A DNA stretch of 38,837 nt. Origin: Eubacterium sp. Lineage in GTDB: Bacteria > Bacillota_A > Clostridia > Lachnospirales > Lachnospiraceae. Location: NCBI GenBank assembly GCA_024687845.1, contig JAILEL010000262.1:1-38837 (forward strand). The letters are read 5' to 3'. Within the stretch, counting starts at the first letter, position 1. The number at the start of each line of letters is the position of its first letter. Made by a program: the position numbers and the translations under genes. The notes under the pieces are model-generated. The model had not been told where the DNA came from and ran no database searches. It saw nothing but the letters and a program-made list of their open reading frames with translations. Of the stretch, positions 15,765 through 23,981 are shown piece after piece.

Positions 15765-17000
15765 CTACAACTCCTTATAAAGATCCGGAAGTATCTCCAC
15801 GCTTCTTTTCAGTATCCCATTCATGTAAGCTATTGCGACTCCATAATTTGTAAATGGAATTCCAACGTCCTCAGCGCATTTCATTCTATATATCATTTCT
15901 CTTGAACTCAGCATGCATCCGCCACAATGGATTATCAGGCTGAACGTAGAGAGGTCATCCGGGAATTCATTTCCTGATGACGTAATTATCTGCAGCTTCT
16001 TTCCTGTCCTTTTCGCCAGAAGCTTCGGAAGCTTTACTGTTCCAATATCTCCACATTGTCTATGGTGGGTACAGCCCTCACTTATTAATATCTTGTCTCC
16101 GTCCTTTAGGCTGTCGATTGCTTTGGCTCCGGGAACTGCCGTATTCAGGAAGCCTTTATATCTCGCCATAAGAATTGAGAACGAAGTAAGCTTGATATCC
16201 TCCGGAACTATGTCCTTTACTATCTTAAAGGCCTGGCTATCCGTTATTACAAGGTCTGGTTTTATTCCGCCACTCGTCATCCTGTCCAGAAGCTCTTCCA
16301 GCTCAGTTTCCCTCGTTGTGATGGCAAATGCACCAACATCCAGAATGTCTCTCAGTGCCTGCTGCTGCGGAAGAATTAGTCTTCCTTTCGGAGCTGATTC
16401 GTCTATCGGAATTACAAGCACGATGGTCTGTCCCTTACTGATCACATCACCCACAAGTCGCACTGGGTTGTCAGATGAAGGTGAAAGACTTCCTATCTTC
16501 TCTTTCAACTCCTCGATATTGGTTCCTTCAGTTGCACTGACATACATATAGTCTATTTTATGATCAGATGAATCCTTTTCCTCAGATTGTTCCATCTTGC
16601 TGCCAACAAGATCCACCTTATTCTTAACAACAATAAAAGGAATATCCTTTTCCTTAAAAATCTGAATTATTTCCCACTCAGATTCATCCATTTCTCTTGT
16701 TGCATCTGTTACCAGAATCGCTATATCTGTCTTGTTCAGAATCTGACGGGTTCTCTTTACTCTCAGTTCTCCCAGCTCACCGCTGTCATCAAATCCAGGA
16801 GTATCTGTTATCAGAACCGGTCCCAGAGGAAGCAGCTCCATGGCTTTATTAACAGGATCCGTCGTTGTTCCCAGGGTATTTGACACTACAGAAATCTGCT
16901 GATTGGTTATTTTATTTACAAGGCTGGACTTGCCACAATTTCGTTTTCCAAAAAAGCTTATGCGAAGTCGTTCACCCGAAGGTGTATCATTTAAACTCAT
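15765..17000 (-). CDS. hydF: HydF, GTPase scaffold of [FeFe]-hydrogenase maturation
   Basis: A 411-residue HydF. The GTPase domain shows GKRNCGKSS (18-26), GTTTDPV (44-50), DTPG (66-69) and NKVD (127-130). The C-terminal iron-sulfur domain has EGCTHHRQCGDIG (C310) and HCGGCM (C359, C362), the three conserved cluster cysteines. HydF holds the diiron precursor and transfers it to apo-hydrogenase. ATG 17000 is preferred because GGAGG lies 7 nt upstream; the in-frame ATG two codons earlier is too close to that site. It is the first gene of the fifteen-gene operon and is preceded by a long structured leader. Confidence 0.95.
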   Translation of the reverse strand: MSLNDTPSGERLRISFFGKRNCGKSSLVNKITNQQISVVSNTLGTTTDPVNKAMELLPLGPVLITDTPGFDDSGELGELRVKRTRQILNKTDIAILVTDATREMDESEWEIIQIFKEKDIPFIVVKNKVDLVGSKMEQSEEKDSSDHKIDYMYVSATEGTNIEELKEKIGSLSPSSDNPVRLVGDVISKGQTIVLVIPIDESAPKGRLILPQQQALRDILDVGAFAITTRETELEELLDRMTSGGIKPDLVITDSQAFKIVKDIVPEDIKLTSFSILMARYKGFLNTAVPGAKAIDSLKDGDKILISEGCTHHRQCGDIGTVKLPKLLAKRTGKKLQIITSSGNEFPDDLSTFSLIIHCGGCMLSSREMIYRMKCAEDVGIPFTNYGVAIAYMNGILKRSVEILPDLYKEL

Positions 17001-17026
17001 AATCATACCTCCATTTTTAAAACAAA

Positions 17027-17160
17027 GAGTGTCGCTTGCGACACTCTCCGCGCGAGGCGCGTGTTGCCAAAGGCAACTATCTACCTATCGCGCCGAGATG
17101 CATCCTTAGCGGAGCGTTTTTTATATAATAGGGAACGCAGTTTCCTATTATATAAAAAAA
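17027..17160. repeat. Hairpin array and long inverted repeat between leader terminator and hydF
   Basis: A perfect palindrome GAGTGTCGCTTGCGACACTC lies at 17027-17046, followed by CGCGC-GAG-GCGCG (about 17049-17061) and GTTGCC-AAA-GGCAAC (about 17062-17076). At about 17117-17160 two AT-rich arms of about 19 bp (TTTTTTATATAATAGGGAA and its near-complement) face each other across CGCAGT. The design resembles the arrays at 1039-1188 and 28258-28364. Confidence 0.6.
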
Positions 17161-17183
17161 CACTCCTCACAAATGAAGAGTGT
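17153..17183 (-). terminator. Intrinsic terminator inside the operon leader
   Basis: On the minus strand ACACTCTTC pairs with GAGGAGTGT (nine pairs, one G-T) across loop ATTTGT and is followed by seven T residues. It lies between the predicted promoter and hydF, so it would stop transcription ahead of the operon unless overridden. Alternatively it ends an upstream short RNA. Confidence 0.65.
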
Positions 17184-17353
17184 CTAGGTACTTTATATTA
17201 CTGACCATTCACCAAAAAAGGTGTAGTTCTTCTCACAGGTCAGATATTTTTCAGTCTTCTATTCTCTCCAAATGCTTCTATCTCAAGCCGCTCCGAGTCT
17301 GTTTCTCTTAGAAACAAAACTTAAAGCGAGTTTCAATATCAGGTTGGAAAATC

Positions 17354-17381
17354 ATTATAACATTTTTAGTTATATTTTCAA
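17354..17381 (-). promoter_or_regulatory. Probable promoter of the hydF-to-hypE operon
   Basis: On the minus strand TTGAAA (17376-17381) and a perfect TATAAT (17354-17359) are spaced by 16 nt. This is the best sigma-A-type match upstream of hydF. The surrounding DNA is AT-rich, which lowers certainty. Confidence 0.55.
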
Positions 17382-17444
17382 ACTGATTTTTAACGAATTA
17401 TACATATATTTTTCTTATGCTGTTTTTTCAATTCCCAGGCTGCA

Positions 17445-17670
17445 GTTACTATTCACGGTTAACTCAAAACACACTCTTAAGTCCGCATCGCATAACACTT
17501 ATTCTTATGCAAGCATAAATAAGTTTATATGCGATGCTCTATTGCTGCTAACGCAGCACTGAATCGTGTGTTTTGAGTTACCTGCTTCACAGGTATTATG
17601 AGATAGGTAATCAAAAAAAGCCTGCAAGCAGTCATTTTTTGTTACCTATCTCATAACCGTGAATAGTAAC
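17445..17670. repeat. 226-bp multi-branched (cloverleaf-like) inverted-repeat element
   Basis: Outer arms GTTACTATTCACGG (17445-17458) and CCGTGAATAGTAAC (17657-17670) are perfect complements. Directly inside lies a second pair, TAACTCAAAACACAC (17460-17474) with GTGTGTTTTGAGTTA (17566-17580). That pair encloses a hairpin with arms GCATCGCATA/TATGCGATGC (17485-17537) and GCTGC-TAAC-GCAGC (17544-17557). A third pair is TTATGAGATAGGTAA (17596-17610) with TTACCTATCTCATAA (17642-17656), preceded by CCTG-CTTCA-CAGG. The arms abut one another, giving a closed branched structure with no coding frame. The right outer arm also encodes the last residues of the XRE gene. Confidence 0.8.
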
Positions 17671-18022
17671 GGTTTCCAAATATTTTACCATATTCCAGCA
17701 GATGCTCCAGTCCCAAAAGTTCAAGGTCTGTCTTCGGTCTTTTTTTCTTTCTGGCATTTATTGCATCCATTACCTCTTTTTTCGCTGGTCCATCTCCTGT
17801 ATCTATTATGACCAAAAGGTCCTCCATATGAACATTGAAAAGTTTGCTCAGCTTATGCAGATGCTCTACCGATGGAAGAGACTCCCCACGGAACCATTTG
17901 TATATTGACTGGGGACATGCCAGTCCCAGATACATCTGGATGCATTTAACATCATAGCCTTCCTTTAAAATGTATTTTTTTATCTTTAAACCTGTCAGTT
18001 TAATATCGATTCTTGCTTCCAT
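17651..18022 (-). CDS. XRE-family helix-turn-helix regulator
   Basis: A 123-residue protein with a Cro/CI-type helix-turn-helix: CIQMYLGLACPQSIYKWFRGESLPSVEHLHKLSKLFNVHMEDLLV at about residues 28-72. This is the usual layout of a DNA-binding XRE domain, ending in a basic tail with ARKKKRPKTD. GGAGG precedes the ATG by 7 nt. Its last six codons (RYYSRL) are formed from the right arm of the branched repeat element, so the element abuts or has replaced its original 3' end. The gene stands alone between terminators. Its targets are unknown. Confidence 0.8.
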   Translation of the reverse strand: MEARIDIKLTGLKIKKYILKEGYDVKCIQMYLGLACPQSIYKWFRGESLPSVEHLHKLSKLFNVHMEDLLVIIDTGDGPAKKEVMDAINARKKKRPKTDLELLGLEHLLEYGKIFGNRYYSRL

Positions 18023-18063
18023 GTCTCATCCTCCAATCAAACGAGTTTTTCAACCTTTCTTAA

Positions 18064-18092
18064 ACCATAACATTTTTTTATCCAGTTGTCAT
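18064..18092 (-). promoter_or_regulatory. Probable promoter of the XRE gene
   Basis: On the minus strand ATGACA (18087-18092) and TATGGT (18064-18069) are spaced by 17 nt, about 40 nt before the start codon. Confidence 0.5.
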
Positions 18093-18115
18093 TGGCACAT
18101 TAGTTAAATATAAAT

Positions 18116-18145
18116 AAGGTTGTGAACCATTAGTTCACAACCTTA
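18116..18145. terminator. Strong terminator hairpin after the Hsp70 gene
   Basis: AAGGTTGTGAAC pairs perfectly with GTTCACAACCTT across a 5-nt loop, with AT-rich sequence on both sides. On the minus strand it lies 26 nt past the Hsp70 stop codon. Confidence 0.8.
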
Positions 18146-18170
18146 AATTTCTGACACATTATAGTTATAA

Positions 18171-20093
18171 TTACAGCTCACTCTCCCAGCCATCCAGGAA
18201 TTCTTTGAGCTTCTTACGCTCCTTCTCAATGATTCTCTTATCCTGTGTGTTAAGAGCCATTTCAAACTTTCTGGCCTCATTTTCCAGAACTTCTCTGTCA
18301 ATTCCAAGAGCTTCCTCATACAGTCTTTCAAGTCTTAGAAGCAGAAGTTTGTTCTCTTCCTGATCTCTCGGATGTATCTTCAGATACGCCAGCTCCTTGA
18401 ATCTTGCCTCTATCTCTTCGTCTGTCATTTCGGTATATTGTCCCTTAATGATCTGGCGATATTTTTTCTCAGTAGAGATAACCTTAACTTCTACCTCAAG
18501 GATAGAATTGATGTCATAGGTATAAGTAACGTCCACTGCCTCCTGTCCAGCCTTGGCCTTAGGAACTTCGATTTCGAGTACCCCAAGCTCGAGATTGTTC
18601 CTTGCCATACGGCTTTCGCCCTGAAGTACATTTATCGTCAATCTAGTCTGATTATCATGTACAGTATAGAACCGCTCTGTACGGCTTGCCGGAATAATGG
18701 TATTTCTCTCTATTATCGGACAATAATGTCCGTTCTCACGAATCCCATCTCCCAGCTCTACGGAAACCTCTGTTCCGAGAGTGAATGGACACACATCTGT
18801 CAGAACTACCTCTTTGATAGATTCTCTTCGTTCCTTCATGGCGCCCTGAATTGCCGCTCCAAGTGCCACAGCCTCATCCGGATTGATACTGGTATCTGGA
18901 AATGTGTGGAAGAGCTTGCTGACAAATGTACGAACGCCCGTCAGTTTAGTTCCGCCACCAACAAGAACTATCTTATTAATATCGGAAAGCTTAAGCTTGG
19001 CATCTGAAAGAGCACGCCTTACAGGAACTCTGATTTTGTCATACAGGTCTTCGCATGCCTTGTCGAATTCAGCATAGGTAATAGACATCTCCCGGATTTC
19101 TGCATTGCTGTCATCCAGAGATTTTTTTCTATTTTCTGAAGCAGGCACTTCCTGTTCTGAGATTTCTGATACAGATGCTTCCTGCTCTGATACTTCCGGA
19201 GCAGCGTCATCCAAATTCAGGTCTTTACTTTCTTCATCCTTCCTGCTAAATGCAACTACCTTTTTACTTTCATTACCAGATTCTTCTGATTTATTTTTCT
19301 CTACAGCTGGACTGTCTGCCTGTTTCTTTCCATAAATCTTGCATTTCATGACCGCCTTGCCATTATCGGAAAGTTCGATCTTGCACTGCTCAGCAGCCTT
19401 TCTGATAAGCGCCTTTTCCCTGAATGATATCTCATAACGGTCTATATCAGGATTGTTCTTAAAGAACATGTCCTCGATTATCTGAGTAAAGTCCTCTCCA
19501 CCCAGATAGTTATCTCCAGCTACTGCACGCACCTCCAAAATAGGTGGGAAATAATCCAGTATCGAAACATCCAGCGTTCCTCCACCAAGGTCAAACACAA
19601 GATTCTTTGCCGGCTTATTATCATTATAGAGTCCATAAGCTATGGCCGCTGCCGTGGGTTCGCTTATGATTCTCTCCACCTTAAGGCCTGCCAGTTCTCC
19701 GGCTCTTTTCGTAGCCTTACGTCTCATATCATTAAAATATGCCGGCACACTGATGATTGCTTCTTCAACTGCTTCACCAAGGAACTCCTCTGCATCCTCC
19801 TTCAAGCTTCTAAGCACAAACGAAGACAGTTCTTCAGCGGTAAATTCCTTATCACCCAGAGAAAACTTCTTATCGCTTCCCATATCCCTCTTGAAAACAG
19901 CAGCACTGGTTTCGGGATAGAGTCTCATTCTCTCCTGAGCTGTTTTTCCAACATAAACCTCACCATTTTCGTCTATACTCACAACAGATGGTGTAAGATT
20001 CTCTCCTAAACGATTCGGTATAATCTTCGGACCTTCATCAGTATAATATGCAATTAAACTATTTGTTGTTCCTAAATCAATTCCTACTATCAC
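18171..20093 (-). CDS. Hsp70-family chaperone with a long acidic insertion
   Basis: A 640-residue Hsp70. The ATPase domain has [10 protein letters not shown] (4-13), [12 protein letters not shown] (168-179) and [15 protein letters not shown] substrate-binding domain follows ([14 protein letters not shown], then [13 protein letters not shown]). An insertion of about 80 residues (about 256-334), rich in Ser, Glu and Lys and containing [16 protein letters not shown], interrupts the ATPase domain where DnaK has only a short loop. The start codon is GTG, one base after the stop of the TPR gene, so translation is probably coupled. It is not the housekeeping DnaK: no grpE, dnaJ or hrcA is near. It most likely serves the adjacent J-like TPR protein. 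Confidence 0.85.
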   Translation of the reverse strand: MIVGIDLGTTNSLIAYYTDEGPKIIPNRLGENLTPSVVSIDENGEVYVGKTAQERMRLYPETSAAVFKRDMGSDKKFSLGDKEFTAEELSSFVLRSLKEDAEEFLGEAVEEAIISVPAYFNDMRRKATKRAGELAGLKVERIISEPTAAAIAYGLYNDNKPAKNLVFDLGGGTLDVSILDYFPPILEVRAVAGDNYLGGEDFTQIIEDMFFKNNPDIDRYEISFREKALIRKAAEQCKIELSDNGKAVMKCKIYGKKQADSPAVEKNKSEESGNESKKVVAFSRKDEESKDLNLDDAAPEVSEQEASVSEISEQEVPASENRKKSLDDSNAEIREMSITYAEFDKACEDLYDKIRVPVRRALSDAKLKLSDINKIVLVGGGTKLTGVRTFVSKLFHTFPDTSINPDEAVALGAAIQGAMKERRESIKEVVLTDVCPFTLGTEVSVELGDGIRENGHYCPIIERNTIIPASRTERFYTVHDNQTRLTINVLQGESRMARNNLELGVLEIEVPKAKAGQEAVDVTYTYDINSILEVEVKVISTEKKYRQIIKGQYTEMTDEEIEARFKELAYLKIHPRDQEENKLLLLRLERLYEEALGIDREVLENEARKFEMALNTQDKRIIEKERKKLKEFLDGWESEL

Positions 20094-20094
20094 T

Positions 20095-23000
20095 TTAATT
20101 CTCTGCCTCTAATTTTGCTATAGCTATCTCCAGATCAACATTTTCCGGAGCTATCTCTAAACACTTTCTATAATATTTTATAGTATTTTCCTTATCTCCC
20201 TTTAATTCAGCAATCCTTCCCAGGATATATATCTTATCATAGCATACATCATATTTGCAGAAATTACACGCAAAACATTTATCTACATCCCCCAGACACT
20301 CCATAGCCTTCTCTTCATCGCCTTTAAGGAAATACAGCATAGCAACATGACTATATCTGAGTGGGCTCACTGCCGGTATCGAAACGTAATTTTCAACGGT
20401 TCCATTTGTCTTCGCAATAGCCATAAATGCCTGTTCTGCAACATATTTGGCCATAGCTTTATTACCATCAGCGTAGCATGCTGTCGCATAACTTCTAAGA
20501 AGTTCAACAAAGTCTCTAAGGTCTTCAAGGTCTTCTATCCCAGCTTTTACAAGAAGATTTATACCACCATCCTTGGCAACTATAGGATACCCTTCCTTAA
20601 AAAGCCCCTTCACATAAGAATCCACTACAGGATGTTCCTGCTTCATACTAATGCTCTTCTTATAATATTCGATTGCTTTCCTTTTATTCTGGAAGAAAAG
20701 CAGATATTCATTAGCAAGAGAACGGAAAATCTCCGAAGCTACATCCTTATCATTTCCGGAAAATCTTGTATCTAAATGCTTATCAAGATAACCATAAGCC
20801 TTAAGCAGCCCCATAAGCTCCTTATTGAATACCTCATCAGTCTTTTTCTCGTCCCCAAGCATATAACAGGCTTCAGTTTTATCAATAAGGCAGGAAACTA
20901 TATTCTTTAAATACCATTTATTCTTTGTCTTTTCATACTTTTCCTTATATAACTGAAGCAGTTCATCGATGGTTGCTAGCGCATTCTTAGCATCGCGGGC
21001 CTTCATATAGATACGCTTGATGTCTTCCTTACGATTAATAGCCATTCCGAATCTGTCAATGCATTCCTGAAGAACACGTATAGCATCTTCATATTTATGT
21101 ACTGACTCATAAACCTTTGACAGATTGACAAATGGAGTCGGTGTTTCATCGTCTTCCATAATTTCGATTGCTTTCTTGAAGGCTTCTTCCGCTTCCTCGA
21201 ATCTGCGTCTTCTGAGAAATGTAACACCGAGTGCATTATATGCATACTCATTATTTGGATCTATTTCTATAGCCCGACGGCAGTCTTGCTCTGCCTTTTC
21301 AAACTCATAGCCCTCAATATATTCAAGCGCTCTCTCGATTCTATAATAATCATCTTCCTTAATCTCAAGCTGTCTCGTGGCATGTGCCACTGACTTATGA
21401 TAATAATCAAAGTTCTCAAGTTCAGAGAATTTATCCTGATAAATATCCATCAGTCGATTATTTACTGCTATATGCTCAGGATTCATTTTTAAGCATTTCT
21501 TATACTGAGCCTCAGCCTCTTTTGACCTCTTATCCCTCCTCAGATATTCACCATATTCAAAATGAATATTATCATCATCAGGATAGTACTCCAGCATTTC
21601 CTTATAAACGCTATCTGCCTTGCTACCTGTAAATTCCTTATAATCAGTTTCTACCCAGAGAAGTCTCTTGTTTTTCTTATCTAATTCAAAGCCTTTATCA
21701 AGATACTTTTCAAGCTCGTTCAGCTTCGTTCTCTTACCGTTTTCATCACGATAGTTCACAAGGAAATATGCTATATCCGCATAGTAATCTATAATGCTTT
21801 CTATATCAGTTTCGTCCTCATCTACATTTTTCTGAATCTTTTTAAATAATTCATAAGCTTCGGCCTGCTTTCCTTCTCTGGATAAAGCCTTAGCTTTAAA
21901 AAGTCTCAGCTCATCGCTGTCGATTTCCTCCTTCTCAGCCCTGTCAACTACTGAAATAACGTCTTTATGCTGATTATAAATAGAGAAAACCTTTGCAGCT
22001 AAAACATATGCTTTTTTATATTGAGGAACATCTCTGATGATATTGTAGTAATCATCTATGACCATCTGAGCATTTCTTAGCTCATATGCAGTTTCCTGTC
22101 TATGCACATACGCCGGTACACAGCGATCAGACTTTTCAAGGATCTTATTCCATACCTCCAAAGCAGCACTATGATCTTCCATTTTAGTATAGAGCTTTCC
22201 AAGGGATTCCATATAGAACAGAAGTTCATTTAAGTCCTTATATTTATCCTCCAGGTACATAACTGCCCTCTTATAGAAGACTATTGCCTCGTCGTTTTTT
22301 CCAAGTTCCTCGTTGCAGGCAGCTAATATATAGTAGCAGAATGCAGTTCTTTCGAGACGTTCACTTTCTTTAGCACTTAGTTCCTCGCCAGCATTCTTCT
22401 TCTTGTGAAGTTTGTCAATCATATCCACCCATTTCTGAATATATGGATATGCTTCATCAAACTTTTTGTCATTGAAAAGACTTCTGCCATAAAGGTTATT
22501 GTATCCATAGAATATTTCATCATCCGGTTCGATATTATCGAGTATTCTGAAAACACCTTCAGTATTTTCAGTTCTGAAATATGCCCAGGCAAGCTCCATT
22601 TTTTCTTTATTGGTAGCTTCCCCACTCTGGATTTTCTTCTCATATAATTCTACGGTTACGGCACTTATCTTCTTTAGAAGCTTGATTGCTTCGTTATTTC
22701 TGGAATTAACATCCAACGATTTTATAACAGCATTGCTGGCATTTTCCATTTCACCCTTTACAAGATACATCATTCCCTTTGCGACAAGGGCCATGATAAA
22801 TGATTCTCTGTCACTTAGAATCTTATCCAGCTCCTGCTGTGAACGTTCAAGGATTTCTTCCTCCTGATGCTCAAGAGTGCATTTCTCCCAAAGAGCTCTC
22901 ATAGTAACATAAGCAGACATGGCTTTAAGGTAATAATCAGAAAGCATTTCATCGTCACTGAATAGAACCTTCTCTGCAAGCTCACCTGCTTCCTGCAAAC

Positions 23001-23943
23001 TCCCGTCCAGCTCAAGAAGGCGGATATATCCTGCAAGCTCCATAGGATGCCACAGTTTTTCAGAAACCATATTCTCAAGGGCACCCTTAAGGAGTTCAAC
23101 TGACAAATGATACTGCTGGCTTATCTCCTCATCATTGTAATCCTCATCGTCCTCATCCTTCATTCTGGTTTCTTTCATATACTTAAACTGAATGATTCTA
23201 TCAACATAATTAACGATGTTAAGTCCATACTGAATATAATTATCTTCTTCAACTGAGTACTTATCCTTCTCAAACAGCCCCGGCTCAGCTTCCACATTTA
23301 TTTCAGGGAAAATGTCCCCAAATCTCTCCTCATATTTTGCCCTTTCAGCCAGCTCAAAATAATCGAAAAAGTCTTCATTTGCCGCACGGAAGATAATAAA
23401 GTTGATGAATTCTTCCGGAAACATTTCAACCAGATTTTTTTTCTCTTCGGTAATATTAAATGCCTTGTCAAAGGCTGCCCAGATTTTGTAAGGATACTGA
23501 AAATGTCCCATTGTATAAGCAAGGAATTTTTCACGCATGGCATCGGCAGTATCAAGTTCACTGCAGATAGGGTCACTGAGCCACTGCTCCCACTCATTTA
23601 TGTCAAGACGTCTGCTGAGATCACGATAGATGGTATCGGCTTTATCCATATGCACATCGAATTCAGTCTTTACTCCATCTGTCATGAAGCCTTCCTCTGA
23701 AGCCGGACCATCCTCATATGGATTATCAACTCCCTCACCCGCGTCGCTATTGGCAGAGCTGGTTTTTTCAGCTTCGTCACTCAGTCTCATAGCTTCTTCA
23801 AATGCCTCTCGCAGCATTTTAAATCCTTCCGGATTATCCTCTGGATTATTCTTCACAACCTCAGTTCTATATGCTGAAAGAATCATATCCTTATCAACAG
23901 TTGGTTCAATCTTCAGAAGCTTCCATACATCGTTACTATTCAT
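20095..23943 (-). CDS. Giant TPR protein with a degenerate J-like N-terminus
   Basis: A 1282-residue protein, apparently cytoplasmic (no signal peptide or membrane segment). Residues 1-55 look like a J-domain ([25 protein letters not shown], then [13 protein letters not shown]), but the HPD motif is replaced by NPE in NNPEDNPEG. The rest is rich in tetratricopeptide-type repeats, for example [20 protein letters not shown] and [20 protein letters not shown] cysteine-bearing stretch near the end has [12 protein letters not shown]. It lies directly before the Hsp70 gene and after a glycerophosphotransferase-like gene. It probably recruits the partner Hsp70 to a client, the TPRs binding that client. 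Confidence 0.75.
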   Translation of the reverse strand: MNSNDVWKLLKIEPTVDKDMILSAYRTEVVKNNPEDNPEGFKMLREAFEEAMRLSDEAEKTSSANSDAGEGVDNPYEDGPASEEGFMTDGVKTEFDVHMDKADTIYRDLSRRLDINEWEQWLSDPICSELDTADAMREKFLAYTMGHFQYPYKIWAAFDKAFNITEEKKNLVEMFPEEFINFIIFRAANEDFFDYFELAERAKYEERFGDIFPEINVEAEPGLFEKDKYSVEEDNYIQYGLNIVNYVDRIIQFKYMKETRMKDEDDEDYNDEEISQQYHLSVELLKGALENMVSEKLWHPMELAGYIRLLELDGSLQEAGELAEKVLFSDDEMLSDYYLKAMSAYVTMRALWEKCTLEHQEEEILERSQQELDKILSDRESFIMALVAKGMMYLVKGEMENASNAVIKSLDVNSRNNEAIKLLKKISAVTVELYEKKIQSGEATNKEKMELAWAYFRTENTEGVFRILDNIEPDDEIFYGYNNLYGRSLFNDKKFDEAYPYIQKWVDMIDKLHKKKNAGEELSAKESERLERTAFCYYILAACNEELGKNDEAIVFYKRAVMYLEDKYKDLNELLFYMESLGKLYTKMEDHSAALEVWNKILEKSDRCVPAYVHRQETAYELRNAQMVIDDYYNIIRDVPQYKKAYVLAAKVFSIYNQHKDVISVVDRAEKEEIDSDELRLFKAKALSREGKQAEAYELFKKIQKNVDEDETDIESIIDYYADIAYFLVNYRDENGKRTKLNELEKYLDKGFELDKKNKRLLWVETDYKEFTGSKADSVYKEMLEYYPDDDNIHFEYGEYLRRDKRSKEAEAQYKKCLKMNPEHIAVNNRLMDIYQDKFSELENFDYYHKSVAHATRQLEIKEDDYYRIERALEYIEGYEFEKAEQDCRRAIEIDPNNEYAYNALGVTFLRRRRFEEAEEAFKKAIEIMEDDETPTPFVNLSKVYESVHKYEDAIRVLQECIDRFGMAINRKEDIKRIYMKARDAKNALATIDELLQLYKEKYEKTKNKWYLKNIVSCLIDKTEACYMLGDEKKTDEVFNKELMGLLKAYGYLDKHLDTRFSGNDKDVASEIFRSLANEYLLFFQNKRKAIEYYKKSISMKQEHPVVDSYVKGLFKEGYPIVAKDGGINLLVKAGIEDLEDLRDFVELLRSYATACYADGNKAMAKYVAEQAFMAIAKTNGTVENYVSIPAVSPLRYSHVAMLYFLKGDEEKAMECLGDVDKCFACNFCKYDVCYDKIYILGRIAELKGDKENTIKYYRKCLEIAPENVDLEIAIAKLEAEN

Positions 23944-23981
23944 TATTATATATGATCCTTTCTATCAGTTATTTTCGGTAA

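Larger units (their letters stand above)
17001..17347 (-). promoter_or_regulatory. Long structured 5' leader of the operon, candidate cis-regulatory RNA
   Basis: About 345 nt separate the predicted transcription start from hydF and hold no coding frame. On the minus strand the leader offers several pairings: GATATT (17335-17340) with AATATC (17243-17248); CTGACC with GGTCAG (17238-17243 and 17201-17206) enclosing CACC-TTTTTT-GGTG (17210-17223); a hairpin GTTTC-TAAGA-GAAAC; then an intrinsic terminator at 17153-17183; then an AT-rich inverted repeat and a hairpin array. The succession of folded domains and a terminator before the first gene suggests attenuation. It matches no riboswitch class I can recognise. 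Confidence 0.45.

Noticed and set aside
15913..16551. Long open frame on the plus strand opposite hydF
   Set aside because: It is antisense to a clearly conserved gene, has no ribosome-binding site, and its composition mirrors the codons of hydF.
18372..19007. Long open frame on the plus strand opposite the Hsp70 gene
   Set aside because: Shadow of a well-conserved gene; cysteine-rich, non-family sequence without a start signal.
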